A stretch of DNA of 64,000 bases from Flavipsychrobacter sp. (GTDB lineage Bacteria; Bacteroidota; Bacteroidia; Chitinophagales; Chitinophagaceae), in the NCBI GenBank assembly GCA_016786615.1, contig JAEUVX010000015.1:62001-126000 (forward strand), read 5' to 3'. Under the pieces are notes generated by a model. The model did not search any database and was not told the origin of the DNA. It was given only the letters and a program-made list of their open reading frames with translations. The position numbers were made by a program, and so were the translations under genes. Positions 62,654 to 64,000 of this stretch are shown here, in pieces (the stretch's first letter is position 1; the number at the start of each line of letters is the position of its first letter).

Positions 62654-63754
62654 TTATTCCCACTTAAACACCCTACCTGCTATTACATAGAGTACTACTC
62701 CCCATAAGAGCAACAACAGTATATCAACTTTCACATCCCAGAATGAAGCACCGTCGAATGCGATTTTACGCATTGCATCGTTGAGGTATGTCAGTGGCAA
62801 AGCTTTACAGAAGGGCTGCAACCACTTAGGAAAATTATCAATAGAAAAAAACGTACCTGCTAACAGGAACTGAGGCAAGGTTATCATATTTGCAAATGGT
62901 GGTATCGTAGCATCGCTTTTGGCAATACCGCTGACAATAAAACCAAAACCCATAAAAACAAGTATCGCTAAGGCACTGAGACTTATCAATTCAAGGAAAG
63001 TAATAATCCCGTTTACCAATGTATAACCAAAAACAAAATGTCCTACAGCAATAATAATAGATGCGCCTAACAACTGGAATATCATTCGTGAAATACCTTC
63101 GCTCAACACAATAAACTCTCTGCGAACTGGTGTTGCAAAAAAACGTTTCAGTACCAGTGTCTGCCGCAGGTTGAAGAATACAAAAGCAGTACCAAACACA
63201 CTACCCGCAAGCAATGAAAAACCCAACTGACCCGGCAGAATAAAGTCTATCATTTTAAACTCCCTCACTTTACTCTCTTCTACCTTTATTGATGCTAACG
63301 CCATACTTCTGCTGGATATTTCAGGATCCATTGTCTGCACTACAGCATTAATAATAGCTTTTAGCTGTGGTATGGATGCCATTTGTGACGATGCGGCATG
63401 TAACAATATATTATATCGGGGCTGAATACTATCTGCATTTTGTATTATGGCTATCGTTGCAGTCAGCTCACCTTCTTTTAATTTTTTATTTATTAAAGCA
63501 CTATCCCCCTTTACCCACTTCAATTCCGGTATATTACTCAATATCGCGTACAACTTGCCTGATGTATCGCTGCCGGGAGCTACAGCTACCTTAATACTGG
63601 CGTGTCCGCCACCATTGCCCAGAAAGCCGAACACCAATATAAATATTAACGGGAACGCAATACTAAATACAATAGCCGAGGGGCTTTTGAGTATCGATTG
63701 TAAACTGGCTTTGATTAGTGCACGCATAGCACGCACATTGCTGTATTGGCTCAT
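62654..63754 (-). CDS. ABC-2 type transporter permease
   Basis: 366 aa from ATG 63754 (MSQYSNVRAMRALIKASL); the codon at 63772 is TTG and is less likely, and ATG 63727 is another option. One N-terminal helix, a large periplasmic domain (about 60-180) and five C-terminal helices with FILPGQLGFSLLAGSVFGTAF and FLLAGTFFSIDNFPKWLQP, typical of DrrB/YhhJ-type permeases. Its ATPase is not adjacent in the visible part. Confidence 0.88.
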   Translation of the reverse strand: MSQYSNVRAMRALIKASLQSILKSPSAIVFSIAFPLIFILVFGFLGNGGGHASIKVAVAPGSDTSGKLYAILSNIPELKWVKGDSALINKKLKEGELTATIAIIQNADSIQPRYNILLHAASSQMASIPQLKAIINAVVQTMDPEISSRSMALASIKVEESKVREFKMIDFILPGQLGFSLLAGSVFGTAFVFFNLRQTLVLKRFFATPVRREFIVLSEGISRMIFQLLGASIIIAVGHFVFGYTLVNGIITFLELISLSALAILVFMGFGFIVSGIAKSDATIPPFANMITLPQFLLAGTFFSIDNFPKWLQPFCKALPLTYLNDAMRKIAFDGASFWDVKVDILLLLLWGVVLYVIAGRVFKWE

Positions 63755-63840
63755 ATTGTAACGAATGGGCAAAAATACTTGTTAAAAATGAAGTACATTA
63801 TATTTTATGGGGGCTAATGCTGTAAATTACAGTATCGAAT

Positions 63841-64000
63841 ATGTTTAGTAAACTATTAAAATATGTAAGCATCAGTGTGGGTATATTACTCTGCAGCGAA
63901 GTATATGCAGCTAAACTGTTTATACCTATGGATGCCGATAATCAAACCAACCACCTGAAAGCATATGGTGTAGCCTTTGCTGCATTGAAGGGGGGACTGG
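63841..64000 (+). CDS. exported conserved protein (partial)
   Basis: 53 codons from ATG 63841 to the window end. Signal-like start (MFSKLLKYVSISVGILLCSEVYA) followed by AKLFIPMDADNQTNHLKAYG, an opening I recall from exported Bacteroidota proteins that databases title asparagine synthetase B-like. Divergent from the ABC-2 permease. The function cannot be told from this piece. Confidence 0.65.
   Translation, partial: MFSKLLKYVSISVGILLCSEVYAAKLFIPMDADNQTNHLKAYGVAFAALKGGL

Noticed and set aside
1-64000. Mobile elements, prophage, CRISPR arrays
   Set aside because: No transposase, integrase, phage structural gene or regularly spaced repeat was found in the coding frames or intergenic DNA.

Overview
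The window reads as ordinary chromosome of a Bacteroidota bacterium, most likely a Chitinophagaceae-like member. Support comes from several directions. Three secreted proteins carry type IX secretion (T9SS) sorting domains. Many starts have a TAnnTTTG-type -7 element rather than an E. coli-like -10. Lipobox small lipoproteins, an SDR-type threonine dehydrogenase, a caa3 oxidase assembly cluster, a kynureninase and flexirubin-type lipid genes are all typical of the phylum. No transposase, phage or CRISPR array was seen. Both ends cut genes: a TPR sensor-like lipoprotein on the left and a small exported protein on the right.

Layout. 1-6.8 kb: partial TPR protein, tRNA-Arg(CCU), then a tripartite export operon (ABC protein, HlyD-like fusion protein, TolC-like channel) followed by a convergent TetR regulator; near-identical 19-bp palindromes sit before the operon and before the regulator. 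6.8-8.5 kb: purK-purE. 8.8-12.8 kb: small lipoprotein, type II isocitrate dehydrogenase, SDR reductase, ftsY. 12.9-17.5 kb: a membrane glycosyltransferase-like pair facing a minus-strand run carA - tdh - 50-aa membrane peptide - cysteine-free sirtuin. 17.7-18.9 kb: DUF2147 and DUF2807 proteins. 18.9-23.2 kb: haem O synthase and caa3 oxidase subunits/assembly genes (ctaB, two subunit III proteins, subunit IV, SCO1, DUF420). 23.3-25.2 kb: lemA with two TPM proteins. 25.9-29.4 kb: kynU and a VIT/VWA T9SS cargo protein. 29.5-32.1 kb: ribF, holA, a DnaQ-fold exonuclease. 32.2-35.0 kb: coiled-coil membrane protein and a PhoB/PhoR-type two-component pair. 35.1-38.7 kb: type I isocitrate dehydrogenase, deoC, SPOR protein, M20 amidohydrolase. 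38.7-42.5 kb: a compact six-gene lipid/polyene-like operon (ACP, acyltransferase, dehydratase, exported protein, thioesterase, ketosynthase). 43-46.3 kb: His-rich protein, ZnuD-like TonB receptor and lipoprotein, a probable metal uptake locus. 46.3-53.6 kb: thiolase, CoA-binding protein, anmK, FMN-binding regulator, sucD and small proteins. 54-64 kb: two T9SS cargo proteins, mlaF, a methylcrotonyl-CoA-carboxylase-like beta subunit, isoaspartyl peptidase and an ABC-2 permease.

Most genes are household or envelope functions. The parts that go beyond routine annotation are: (i) the self-contained TetR-operator-exporter unit, whose ATPase has lost nearly all canonical ABC motifs except Walker A; (ii) the six-gene ACP/ketosynthase operon, which lacks its own reductase and ligase; (iii) two unrelated-subtype isocitrate dehydrogenases, one with altered cofactor-site residues; (iv) the His-rich/TonB metal locus; (v) several unexplained inverted repeats in intergenic DNA. 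None can be proven novel from sequence alone.
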